Shown here piece by piece: positions 24,045 to 31,706 of a stretch of DNA of 64,000 nucleotides. The notes below the pieces were generated by a model, which ran no database searches, was not told where the DNA came from, and was given only the letters and a program-made list of their open reading frames with translations. The stretch covers positions 186,001 through 250,000 of the forward strand of contig NZ_JAATJB010000001.1 of assembly GCF_011927635.1 (NCBI RefSeq), written 5' to 3'. The stretch is from Sphingomonas trueperi (GTDB lineage: Bacteria > Pseudomonadota > Alphaproteobacteria > Sphingomonadales > Sphingomonadaceae). Made by a program: the position numbers and the translations under genes. How positions within the stretch are numbered: position 1 is the stretch's first letter; the number at the start of each line of letters is the position of its first letter.

Positions 24045-24908
24045 TCAGTCGATGAGCGTCACGTCCATGCCGAAGCGCCGGGTCTCGCCAGGGGCCAGCC
24101 GCTGGATGCCGGACTTGTCCCAGATCTCGCCGTCAAAGCCCGCCGGATCGGCGATGCCCCACCAGGGCTCGACGCAGACGAAGCGCGCGCCGGGCTTGGT
24201 CCAGATGCCGAGCAGGCCGGTATCGGGGAAGCGGATGTGCAGCTGCGGCCCGTCTTCCGCCCCGTACAACAGCCCGCGGCTGGCGAGCTGGTCCCAGATC
24301 AGCGCGTCGGCGGTGAACAGGTCGTCGGAGAGCGGCAGCTTCTGCCCCTCCACCGGGCTGGTTCGGCGGTCCGGCGCGATGCCGCCCTCGCCGATGTAGC
24401 GGAGCAAGGAGAATTCCGGCTCGTCGAACAGGATGCGGTGATCGGCACGTGCACGCCCATAGGGCAGCGGCCAGGCGAAGGCGGGATGGAAGCCGAAGCT
24501 GGCCGGCATGTCGCGCGTGTCGCGGTTGGTTACCGCGATCTCGATCCACAGCGTGGAGTCGTCCAGCCGATAGGTCGCATCGAGCGTGAAGGCGAAGGGA
24601 TAGGCCGCGCGGGTCTCGGCATCGTCCTCCAGCCGGAAGGTCACCCGATCGGCACCCTGCTCGGCCAGCGCGAAATCGCGGCGCCGCGCGAAGCCGTGCT
24701 GGGGCAGGCTGTAGTCCTGGCCGTCCAGCCGGTAGCGGTCGCCCACCAGCCGCCCGACGATCGGAAACAGCAGCGGCGCCCGGCCGGACCAGAAGGCGGG
24801 ATCGCCGTCGGTCATCAGCTCGCGCCCGGCGGGGTCGCGTAGCGAGGAAAGCTCGGCCCCGTGCGGGTTGATCGCGGCAGTCAGCCGCGCGCTGGCGATC
24901 TCGATCAT
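24045..24908 (-). CDS. aldose 1-epimerase-family protein (LacX-like)
   Basis: A 287-residue cytosolic galactose-mutarotase-fold protein. Catalytic-type motifs are visible: LPQHGFARRRDF, GFHPAFAWPL and the glutamate-containing CVEPWWG near the C-terminus. It belongs to the LacX/YeaD-like branch rather than classical GalM, so the substrate may be a phosphorylated or unusual sugar. The ATG at 24908 fits the GGGAG spacing better than the adjoining GTG at 24911. It lies downstream of the S8 peptidase gene by only 57 bases, but a functional link is unlikely. A true galM is at 30672-31706. Confidence 0.85.
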   Translation of the reverse strand: MIEIASARLTAAINPHGAELSSLRDPAGRELMTDGDPAFWSGRAPLLFPIVGRLVGDRYRLDGQDYSLPQHGFARRRDFALAEQGADRVTFRLEDDAETRAAYPFAFTLDATYRLDDSTLWIEIAVTNRDTRDMPASFGFHPAFAWPLPYGRARADHRILFDEPEFSLLRYIGEGGIAPDRRTSPVEGQKLPLSDDLFTADALIWDQLASRGLLYGAEDGPQLHIRFPDTGLLGIWTKPGARFVCVEPWWGIADPAGFDGEIWDKSGIQRLAPGETRRFGMDVTLID

Positions 24909-24965
24909 CACGTCTCCCTTGGCAGCCTGCCCGCCCTACAGGCGCGCCGCCGCCAGGGGAAGCCG

Positions 24966-27344
24966 TCAGAAGCCCCAGCTCAGCCGCACCGCGCCGCCCA
25001 GGTCGCTCGGCATCGCGGCGATGTTGCCCGGCTGGCGGCGAAGGAACAGGTTGCTGCTCACATCGCCGTCGGCGAAGCGCCAGTGGTAGCGGAGCTCGTA
25101 ATCGATTTCGCGGCCGACCGGCGCGAGGTTGATCCGCTGGCTGCTCCAGCTGGTGACGCTCAGCGTATCATAGTCCCAGCCTTGCGGCAGGGTGAGGCCG
25201 ATCCCGCCGCGCGCGACCCGCAGCGGCTGGGCAATGCGCAGGCCGATCGAGTCGCTGCCGAACAGCCCGTCCTTGCCGATGTCCGCCGCCCAGGCATTGG
25301 TGCGGAGCAGGCCCGCGCCCTGGATGCCCTCGCGCAGCCGGACGTTGGTCCAGCCCTGGCGGAGGGATCCGCCGACGCTCAGCCCCAGGCCGAGATCCCA
25401 GCGCAGGCCCAGATCGGCGAACAGGCTGCTCGCCCGCGCCGCCCCCAGGCCGGCGCTGAATCGCGCGCCGAGCACCGTATTGTCCTCCGACAGGCGGGTG
25501 ACGCCAACGCTGGCGTTCAGCCCGCCGAAGCGGCGGTCCACCGCCACGGTGCTGCGATCATAGCCGAAGCGCAGCCACCGCGCCTGCAGCGCCGCCGCGT
25601 CGCCCGCCCGCTGGCTCAGCACGTCGCCGACTTCGCTGGCGACGGTCAGGCCCCAGGGGCCGATCATCTGCCGCACCGCCGCCGATCCACCGACATCGGT
25701 ATCGAAGCCCGCGTTGCTCAGCGGATCGCGCGCGATCAGGAAGGCGGGGTCGTCGCGGCCCGCCAGCTGCGCGGTGAGCACATTGCCGGTCTGCGAGGCG
25801 CCGAAGGCGAATTGCGCCTTCGAACCCAGCCGGCCGCTCACCGTCGTCGCCAGCATCCGCGCCACGCCGGCATCGCGGCTGGTGATGCCGAGCCGCTCGA
25901 TCCGCACCGAATCGACCGTGGGCACGAGTGACACCGCGACGCGCACCTGATCCCCGCCGATCGAGAAGCTGCGGTCCCGCGTCGCCATCAGCGCCGGCAG
26001 GTTGCGTGACAGGCTCTGGCGCTGGAAGCTGTTGGTGATCGTCGTCGCATAGGCGCGGCCGAACGAATCGAGCGCCGCCATGCCCAGCGCGCCCTGGCTG
26101 GCATCGCCCATTGGCCCGCTGAGGGTGCCGTTGATCGTCGGCGAAATCACCGCGCTGGTCCCCGCCACCGACATGGTGCCGACCGGCTGGAAGGCGCGGG
26201 TAAGATCGAGCACGCCGCGCCCGTAGATCGGATCGACTCCGGCATCGCCCGCGTCGCGCGCGGTGGCGTAGAGCAGATCGACGATCTGCTTGCCGGTCAG
26301 GTTCGGGAAGGCCTGGGCGAGCAGCGCGATCGCACCGGTGATTTGCGGCGCCGAGAAGGACGTGCCCGACCAGATATAGGCGGTGTTGTTCGCGTCCGGT
26401 GCGCGTACGCCCTCGCCGACCGCGGCCAGATAGACGGCAGCGGAGGAACCGGCGCGGTTCGAGAAGCTCGAAATCGTGTCGCTGGAATTGACCGAGCCGG
26501 CGATGATCACCAGCCCGCGCGAGATCGCGGCATTGGTCGCCGCGCTGGTGAAGGCGTCCGGGTTCGCGCTGCCGTCATTGCCGGCGGCGATCACCACGAT
26601 CACCCCTGCGGCCGTCGCGCGGTCGATCGCGGAGGCGAGAGCCGACGAGGCCGAATCGCCGCCGAGCGAGATGTTGACGACGCGTGCGCCTGCCTGCCGG
26701 GCGCGGTCGAGCCCCTGGGCGATGGCGGTGTCGGAGAATTTGCAGGTGCTGGTATCGGTGCCGTTGCAGCTGCCCGGCTGGTCGGCACGCTCGACGACGA
26801 GCTGGGAATTGAATGCCACGCCCTGCGTGCCGGCAGCGTTGCGCCGCCCCGCGATGGTAAAGGCTACCGCGGTGCCGTGGCCGCCGACATCGTCGACCGA
26901 CCCGTTGCCGCCCGGGTCGCTCGAACTGGCGAGGATGCGGCAGGTGCCGACGCCCAGCCCGCCCGAGCAGTCGCCGAATTCGGCGCTCTGCACGTCGATG
27001 CCCGAATCGATCACGCCCACCTTGATGCCGCTGCCAGTGGCACCGTTCTTGTAGGCGACGAGCGCGTTCATCGAAACGGCCCCCACCGTAGCGCGGTACT
27101 CGGTCGTGTCGTAATTGGTGGTCGGTACCGGCGTGGGCGTGGGCGTAGGCGAGGGCACCGGCGTTGGGGTGGGCGTCGGGGTGGGCGCGGGGGTCGGTGT
27201 CGGAGTCGGCGCGGGAATCTGCGCGGGCGCAGGCGCGGGCGTGCTTGCAATCCCGCCGCCGCCGCCGCCGCTGCACGCGCCCAGCGCCACGAGCCCGCCG
27301 AGCGCCGCCGTGTGCATCCATCCTACGCGCAACGCCACCCGCAT
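24966..27344 (-). CDS. S8 serine protease with lipobox and predicted barrel-like C-terminus
   Basis: A 792-residue exported protein. Residues 1-24 form a lipoprotein-type signal (ALGGLVALGAC, C24). A low-complexity Thr-Pro repeat spans about 42-75. A complete subtilase domain follows: Asp113 in VIDSGID, His156 in GGHGTAV, oxyanion Asn256 in AAGNDG and Ser329 in SGTSFSAP. The C-terminal 350 residues alternate short hydrophobic strands and end GGAVRLSWGF, like autotransporter barrels. The usual autotransporter layout is signal, protease, barrel; here a lipobox is added. Substrate unknown. ATG at 27344 has GAGGG about eight bases upstream. Confidence 0.85.
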   Translation of the reverse strand: MRVALRVGWMHTAALGGLVALGACSGGGGGGIASTPAPAPAQIPAPTPTPTPAPTPTPTPTPVPSPTPTPTPVPTTNYDTTEYRATVGAVSMNALVAYKNGATGSGIKVGVIDSGIDVQSAEFGDCSGGLGVGTCRILASSSDPGGNGSVDDVGGHGTAVAFTIAGRRNAAGTQGVAFNSQLVVERADQPGSCNGTDTSTCKFSDTAIAQGLDRARQAGARVVNISLGGDSASSALASAIDRATAAGVIVVIAAGNDGSANPDAFTSAATNAAISRGLVIIAGSVNSSDTISSFSNRAGSSAAVYLAAVGEGVRAPDANNTAYIWSGTSFSAPQITGAIALLAQAFPNLTGKQIVDLLYATARDAGDAGVDPIYGRGVLDLTRAFQPVGTMSVAGTSAVISPTINGTLSGPMGDASQGALGMAALDSFGRAYATTITNSFQRQSLSRNLPALMATRDRSFSIGGDQVRVAVSLVPTVDSVRIERLGITSRDAGVARMLATTVSGRLGSKAQFAFGASQTGNVLTAQLAGRDDPAFLIARDPLSNAGFDTDVGGSAAVRQMIGPWGLTVASEVGDVLSQRAGDAAALQARWLRFGYDRSTVAVDRRFGGLNASVGVTRLSEDNTVLGARFSAGLGAARASSLFADLGLRWDLGLGLSVGGSLRQGWTNVRLREGIQGAGLLRTNAWAADIGKDGLFGSDSIGLRIAQPLRVARGGIGLTLPQGWDYDTLSVTSWSSQRINLAPVGREIDYELRYHWRFADGDVSSNLFLRRQPGNIAAMPSDLGGAVRLSWGF
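27120..27221 (-). repeat. Thr-Pro coding repeat in the S8 protease
   Basis: About 34 codons encode a Thr-Pro (with Ala/Val/Ser-Pro) low-complexity linker. The DNA reads as G/T-rich GTGGGCGT-type tandem units on the plus strand. It probably is an extended spacer between the lipid anchor and the catalytic domain, and could be prone to length variation by slippage. Confidence 0.8.
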
Positions 27345-27480
27345 ACCGAAACCCTCTCGTCAGGAGGGTCTTCCCCTACGCGCGGAGTGGTTTTTTTTGC
27401 GTTTACCCGGGTGCCGGGGAAGCCCCGAGGCCGCGCTCGGCGCTTGCGGTGGCGGGGGGCACCTCCTACACGCGCGGGCG

Positions 27481-28143
27481 ATGCTCGCCTCGCTCTCGCA
27501 CGTCCGCAACTGGATCTTCGATCTGGATAACACGCTCTATCCGGCGAGCGCCAATCTGTTCGCGATGATCGACGCGCGGATCGGGGAATATGTGCAGCGC
27601 CTGCTCCATTGCTCGCCGGAAGAGGCGCACAAGGTGCAGAAGGCCTATTTCCACGCGCATGGCGCCACGCTGTACGGCCTGATCGAGGAACACGGCACCG
27701 ATCCGCACGACTATCTCGACTATGTCCACGATGTCGACATGAGCGTGCTGGAAGCGAACGAGGCGCTGGTCGAGGCACTCGCCCACCTGCCCGGCCGCAA
27801 GCTGATCTTCACCAATGGCGACGCGCCCTATGCGCAGAAGGTGCTCGACCGGCTGGGCCTGGGCGAAACCTTCGAGGCGATTCACGACATCCACGCCACC
27901 AGCTATCGCCCCAAGCCGGAGCCCGCGGCGTACCAGGGACTGTGCGATGCGTACGGCCTCGATCCGCACGCCTCGCTGTTCGTCGAGGACATGGCGCGCA
28001 ACCTGGGGCCGGCCAAGGCGATCGGCATGACCACCGTCTGGATCGACAATGGCTCGGAACAGGCGCCCGACGCCGACCGCAGCTTCATCGACTATACCAT
28101 CACCGATCTCGGAGCCTGGCTCCACAGCATCTTGGAGAGCTGA
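27481..28143 (+). CDS. HAD-family pyrimidine 5'-nucleotidase-like phosphatase
   Basis: A 220-residue HAD hydrolase with motif [10 protein letters not shown] (D14/D16), motif II LIFTNGD, a lysine in YRPKPEP and the acidic motif [10 protein letters not shown]. This matches the pyrimidine 5'-nucleotidase (SDT1/Phm8-like) subgroup, which dephosphorylates UMP or CMP. The ATG at 27481 was chosen because it opens just before the first HAD strand; upstream in-frame sequence overlaps the protease signal region. The stop is one base from the dapD start, so they form a tight two-gene operon, as commonly seen in related genomes. Confidence 0.88.
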   Translation: MLASLSHVRNWIFDLDNTLYPASANLFAMIDARIGEYVQRLLHCSPEEAHKVQKAYFHAHGATLYGLIEEHGTDPHDYLDYVHDVDMSVLEANEALVEALAHLPGRKLIFTNGDAPYAQKVLDRLGLGETFEAIHDIHATSYRPKPEPAAYQGLCDAYGLDPHASLFVEDMARNLGPAKAIGMTTVWIDNGSEQAPDADRSFIDYTITDLGAWLHSILES

Positions 28144-28144
28144 C

Positions 28145-28963
28145 ATGACCGATCTCGCCGCGACGATCGACGCCGCCTGGGAAGACCGCGCGAACCTGAG
28201 CTTCGCCACCGAAGGCGCGGTGCGCGAAGCCGTCGCCGAAGCGCTGAACCTGCTCGATCGCGGCGAGGCCCGCGTTGCCGAGCCGGTGGACGGCGGCTGG
28301 CAGGTCAACCAGTGGCTCAAGAAGGCGGTGCTGCTCAGCTTCCGCCTCAACGACAATGTCGTCGTCCCCGGCCCCGAAGGCACCGCCTGGTTCGACAAGG
28401 TGCCCTCGAAATTTACCGGCTGGGGCGAGGCCGCGTTCCGCGACGCCGGCTTCCGCGCGGTGCCGGGCAGCATCGTCCGCCACGGCGCACACATCGCCAA
28501 GGGCGCGGTGCTGATGCCGAGCTTCGTCAACATCGGCGCCTATGTCGGCGAAGGCACGATGGTGGATACCTGGACCACCGTCGGCAGCTGCGCGCAGATC
28601 GGCAGGAACGTGCATCTCTCGGGCGGTGTCGGCATCGGCGGCGTGCTGGAGCCGCTGCAGGCCGATCCCGTGATCATCGGCGACGGCGCGTTCATCGGCG
28701 CACGGTCGGAAGTGGCCGAGGGCGTGCGCGTCGGCGAGGGCGCGGTGCTGTCGATGGGCGTCTATCTCGGCGCCTCGACCAAAATCGTCGATCGCGCGAC
28801 CGGCCAAGTCTATCGCGGCGAAGTGCCGCCCTATGCGGTGGTGGTGCCCGGCAGCCTGCCCGCCGAAGACGGCAAGCCCGGTCTCTATTGCGCGGTGATC
28901 GTGAAGACGGTCGACGCGCAGACCCGCAGCAAGACCGGCATCAACGAGCTGCTGCGCGACTGA
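28145..28963 (+). CDS. dapD: tetrahydrodipicolinate N-succinyltransferase
   Basis: A 272-residue left-handed beta-helix acyltransferase. Hexapeptide-repeat segments run through residues about 100-220 ([20 protein letters not shown], then [20 protein letters not shown]). DapD makes N-succinyl-2-amino-6-ketopimelate from tetrahydrodipicolinate and succinyl-CoA in lysine and peptidoglycan precursor synthesis. The length and the [15 protein letters not shown] block are typical of DapD. It follows the HAD phosphatase gene by one base. Confidence 0.97.
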   Translation: MTDLAATIDAAWEDRANLSFATEGAVREAVAEALNLLDRGEARVAEPVDGGWQVNQWLKKAVLLSFRLNDNVVVPGPEGTAWFDKVPSKFTGWGEAAFRDAGFRAVPGSIVRHGAHIAKGAVLMPSFVNIGAYVGEGTMVDTWTTVGSCAQIGRNVHLSGGVGIGGVLEPLQADPVIIGDGAFIGARSEVAEGVRVGEGAVLSMGVYLGASTKIVDRATGQVYRGEVPPYAVVVPGSLPAEDGKPGLYCAVIVKTVDAQTRSKTGINELLRD

Positions 28964-28986
28964 TTGTTGCAAGGGCCGTTACAACC

Positions 28987-29034
28987 GCGGCGGGAATGCG
29001 GAATGCCGACATGCTTTCGCCCCACTCCCGCCGC
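28987..29034 (+). terminator. possible terminator or attenuator downstream of dapD
   Basis: GCGGCGGGA (28987-28995) pairs with TCCCGCCGC (29026-29034) around a 30-base loop. It starts about 24 bases after the dapD stop. There is no T run. The remainder of 28964-29112 shows no other signal. Confidence 0.25.
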
Positions 29035-29112
29035 CTCGGCCAAGGTGTATAGCGACCGCTTCGGCGGGCCCGGATTTCCCGGATTCGCCTCTTCCTGAGT
29101 GTCCCGCGCGCC

Positions 29113-29922
29113 ATGCTGTCCACCACGTCCGCCTCGCCTGTGCGCCGGCTGCGCGCTTCGCTGCGCGGACGGACCGTTGCGATCCTGCTGGCGCTGGCGA
29201 TCGAGCTGCTGATTGCACTGATGCTACTGTGGATGGCCCCGCGGGTCACGCCCAAGGAAAAGCCGAAGACGGTGGTGTTCGGCATCGAGGCTTCGGAAGG
29301 CGAACAAGCCCCGGCCGAAAAGGACGCGGCGAAGGCGCCGGAAAAGGCCCGCAAGCGCGCCGGTGAAAAGGCCGAAGCGCCGCAGCCCACGCCCCCGGCT
29401 GCGGCCCTTCCCCCGCCCCCCGTCGTGCCGCCCGTATCCAGCGGGCCGCCGAGCTTCATCGTGATGAGCCGCCGCGACTATGCAGCGACCGATATTGCCA
29501 AGGCACCGGCCGCGCAGTCCGGTGATCAGGGCAATACCCAGACCGCCGACGCAGGCGGTGGCAGCGGCGCCGACGACACGCCGCGCGCGGGCACGGGCCC
29601 GCATGGCGAGACGCTCTATGCCGCGGACTGGTATCGCCGCCCCACCAACGCACAGCTCTCCCCCTACCTCCCGCAGCGGGCGCTGGGCCGCGAGGGCTGG
29701 GGCGAAGTCGCGTGCCGGACGATCGAACGCTATCAGGTGACCGATTGTCAGGAACTCGGCGAGTTCCCCCGCGGCTCGGGCTATGCCGGCGCGGTGCGCC
29801 AGGCCGCATTCCAGTTCCGGGTAAAAGCGCCGCGGGTGAACAGCCGGCTCCTGATCGGCAGCTGGGTGCGGATCCGCATCACCTATTCGCAGCGCGCGGG
29901 TATCGGCGGCGACGCCGACTGA
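29113..29922 (+). CDS. TonB-like Pro-rich membrane-anchored protein, unknown function
   Basis: A 269-residue protein, not recognised as a named family. It has an N-terminal transmembrane helix (TVAILLALAIELLIALMLLW), then a charged Lys/Glu/Ala region and a Pro-rich spacer (about residues 90-120). A C-terminal domain of about 100 residues has two cysteines (EVACRTIE, TDCQELGEF) and ends in predicted strands (SWVRIRITYSQRAG). The layout of one inner-membrane helix, a Pro-rich periplasm-spanning segment and a small C-terminal domain resembles TonB, but the canonical TonB sequence is absent. It might energise or anchor an envelope partner. No partner is adjacent. Confidence 0.6.
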   Translation: MLSTTSASPVRRLRASLRGRTVAILLALAIELLIALMLLWMAPRVTPKEKPKTVVFGIEASEGEQAPAEKDAAKAPEKARKRAGEKAEAPQPTPPAAALPPPPVVPPVSSGPPSFIVMSRRDYAATDIAKAPAAQSGDQGNTQTADAGGGSGADDTPRAGTGPHGETLYAADWYRRPTNAQLSPYLPQRALGREGWGEVACRTIERYQVTDCQELGEFPRGSGYAGAVRQAAFQFRVKAPRVNSRLLIGSWVRIRITYSQRAGIGGDAD

Positions 29923-30070
29923 CGTCTGGCGCTTGCGGCGGGCACGCCGCCCCCTTAGATCTGCGATTGTACGGATGCATACAGCATATCGTATGGGTTT
30001 TGTTAGTCATTGATATGTGCGAGAGCATCGCCGCGGCGGGTGGCCGCGCGGCGCAGATCAGGTGGTTGCG

Positions 30071-30226
30071 ATGATTTGGGTTCCGATTCTGCTGGGCACG
30101 TTCAAGCTCGCCGTGTTCGGCACGGGCATGTTCTTCGCCATCAAGTGGCACTACGATCAGGGCAAGAAGAAGAAGGAAGAGGACGCGCGTGCCGCCGCCG
30201 AGGCCGCCCTCGAAGAAACCGAATAA
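30071..30226 (+). CDS. small membrane protein of unknown function
   Basis: A 51-residue protein. One hydrophobic helix spans residues 2-24 (IWVPILLGTFKLAVFGTGMFF) and a highly charged Lys/Glu/Ala-rich cytoplasmic tail follows. The ATG at 30071 has AGGTGG five bases upstream; a longer frame from 30017 is unsupported. Short membrane proteins of this pattern are frequent and mostly uncharacterised. The upstream 29923-30070 region is AT-rich and contains CATAC-N8-GTATG at 29978-29995, but no clear promoter. Confidence 0.6.
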   Translation: MIWVPILLGTFKLAVFGTGMFFAIKWHYDQGKKKKEEDARAAAEAALEETE

Positions 30227-30236
30227 CGCGCGTGCG

Positions 30237-30590
30237 TCAGTCCGCCGCGGGCGCCTCCGCCGCGAGACGCGCCAGCCAGGCCTGCGCCTGCTTGGGCTCG
30301 CCGACCGCCGAAGGCCCCACCGGGCCGCGTGCTGCAAGGAACTCCTGCTGGAGCGCGAAGGGCGGCAGGCCGAGCCGATCGCGCGCGGCGTCGATCTCCT
30401 CGCCCAGTTCCGCGAGGTGATCGAGCGTCGGGCGGATCGCGGCGCGGGCGTGCCGGTCCTTCTGGTGGTCGAACAGGCCCCATTTGCCCGCCGCGGTGCG
30501 CTCCAGCGCCTCGATCAGCGCGGCGCGATACTCCGCCTCGAGTTCGATGCGCCGAATGTCGAGCCGTTCGAGGCGATCCGCTTTTGCCAT
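30237..30590 (-). CDS. conserved hypothetical helical protein
   Basis: A 117-residue protein, not recognised. It is charged and helical (RLERLDIRRIELEAEYRAALI, then WGLFDHQKDRHARAAIRPTL and LGEEIDAARDRLGL), with no membrane segment or signal. The pattern suits a soluble small helical protein. It converges on the small membrane-protein gene (10 bases between stops). A possible transcription start lies right of 30590; no promoter is obvious. Confidence 0.6.
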   Translation of the reverse strand: MAKADRLERLDIRRIELEAEYRAALIEALERTAAGKWGLFDHQKDRHARAAIRPTLDHLAELGEEIDAARDRLGLPPFALQQEFLAARGPVGPSAVGEPKQAQAWLARLAAEAPAAD

Positions 30591-30636
30591 GCGAGGGCTG
30601 TATCGGGGACGGGCGGAAGGGGCAACCGCGCTACCT

Positions 30637-30664
30637 AAGCCCCTCCTCCTTGGAGGAGGGGTTT
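30637..30664 (-). terminator. hairpin between galM and the hypothetical gene
   Basis: CCCCTCCTCC (30640-30649) pairs with GGAGGAGGGG (30652-30661), with AA/TT closing around a bulge. It lies directly beyond the galM stop. The flanking T count is small on both strands, so termination may be partial. Confidence 0.45.
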
Positions 30665-30671
30665 GCTGACT

Positions 30672-31706
30672 TCAACCGAACGCCTCTTCGACATCCCCGG
30701 CCGTCCGAAACCGGAACGCCATACTGTGCCGGTAGGTCTCCCCCGCCTCCACCCGCGCCGAGGGGAAGCCGGGCTGGTTGGGGCTGTCGGGAAACTTCTG
30801 CGGCTCCAGGCAAAGCCCGCCACGCGCCGGATACACACCGCCGCCGGTCCCCGGTGCACCATCGGCGAGATGGTTGCCCGAGTAGAATTGCACCCCCGGC
30901 TCGGTCGAATGCACCTCCAGCACCCGGCCCGAGCCCGGATCGAACAGCGTCGCGATCCGGCGCTCGAAGCCCGCCGGGCCGTCGAGCACGAAATTGTGAT
31001 CGTACCCCTGCCCCAGCGCGAGTTGCGCGTCCGCGGCATCGATGTCGCGACCGATCGGCTTCGGCGCCCGGAAGTCAAACGCACCGCCGTCCACTGGCGC
31101 CAGTTCCCCCGTCGGGATCAGCGCGTCGTTCACCGGGGTGATCGCGCTCGCCGGAATCTGCAGCAGATGGTCGAGCACCGTCGCCCCGCTGCCTTCCCCG
31201 ACCAGGTTGAAGTACGCGTGCTGCGTCAGATTGACGATCGTCGCCCAGTCCGATGTGGCGGTGAAGCGCACCGCCAGCCCGTCGTCCTCCAGCGCATATT
31301 CCACGCGGGCGACCAGATCGCCGGGGAAGCCGTTCCAGCCGTGCGGCGTTTCGAGCCGGAGGGTGACGGCGCTGTCGCTACGTGCCTCCACCGTCCAGAC
31401 CTGCTGGTCGAACCCGTCGGGCCCCGAATGGAGGCTGTTGCCATTCTCGTTGGTGGCCAGCTGGAAGGTCACGCCATCCAGCGTGAAGCGCCCGCCGGCG
31501 ATGCGGTTGGCATAGCGCCCCGCCACCGCGCCATAATAGCGCGGCGGCTGGCGGCGATAGTCCTCGAGGTCGGCATAGCCGAGCACGATGTTCGCCGACC
31601 GGCCCTGCCGATCGGGCACCTCCAGCCGGTGGAGCGTCGCACCCAGGGTGAGGAACTGCGCGCGGAACGCCCCGCGCGCAATCTTGACGACCTCGATCGC
31701 GCTCAT
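30672..31706 (-). CDS. galM: aldose 1-epimerase (galactose mutarotase)
   Basis: A 344-residue galactose mutarotase. Conserved sites include GRYANRIAGGRF, LHSGPDGFD, NLTQHAYFNL (catalytic histidine) and YDHNFVLD, and it ends with CLEPQKFPDSPN (catalytic glutamate). GalM interconverts the alpha and beta anomers of glucose or galactose released by glycosidases. The ATG overlaps the stop of the upstream GH3 gene as ATGA, so the two are coupled: the GH3 enzyme frees beta-glucose and GalM would equilibrate it for the ROK kinase. Confidence 0.93.
   Translation of the reverse strand: MSAIEVVKIARGAFRAQFLTLGATLHRLEVPDRQGRSANIVLGYADLEDYRRQPPRYYGAVAGRYANRIAGGRFTLDGVTFQLATNENGNSLHSGPDGFDQQVWTVEARSDSAVTLRLETPHGWNGFPGDLVARVEYALEDDGLAVRFTATSDWATIVNLTQHAYFNLVGEGSGATVLDHLLQIPASAITPVNDALIPTGELAPVDGGAFDFRAPKPIGRDIDAADAQLALGQGYDHNFVLDGPAGFERRIATLFDPGSGRVLEVHSTEPGVQFYSGNHLADGAPGTGGGVYPARGGLCLEPQKFPDSPNQPGFPSARVEAGETYRHSMAFRFRTAGDVEEAFG

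Noticed and set aside
27115..27236. Tandem GTGGGCGT-like units resembling a CRISPR or minisatellite
   Set aside because: They are codons of the Thr-Pro linker in the S8 protease; no spacers and no cas genes.
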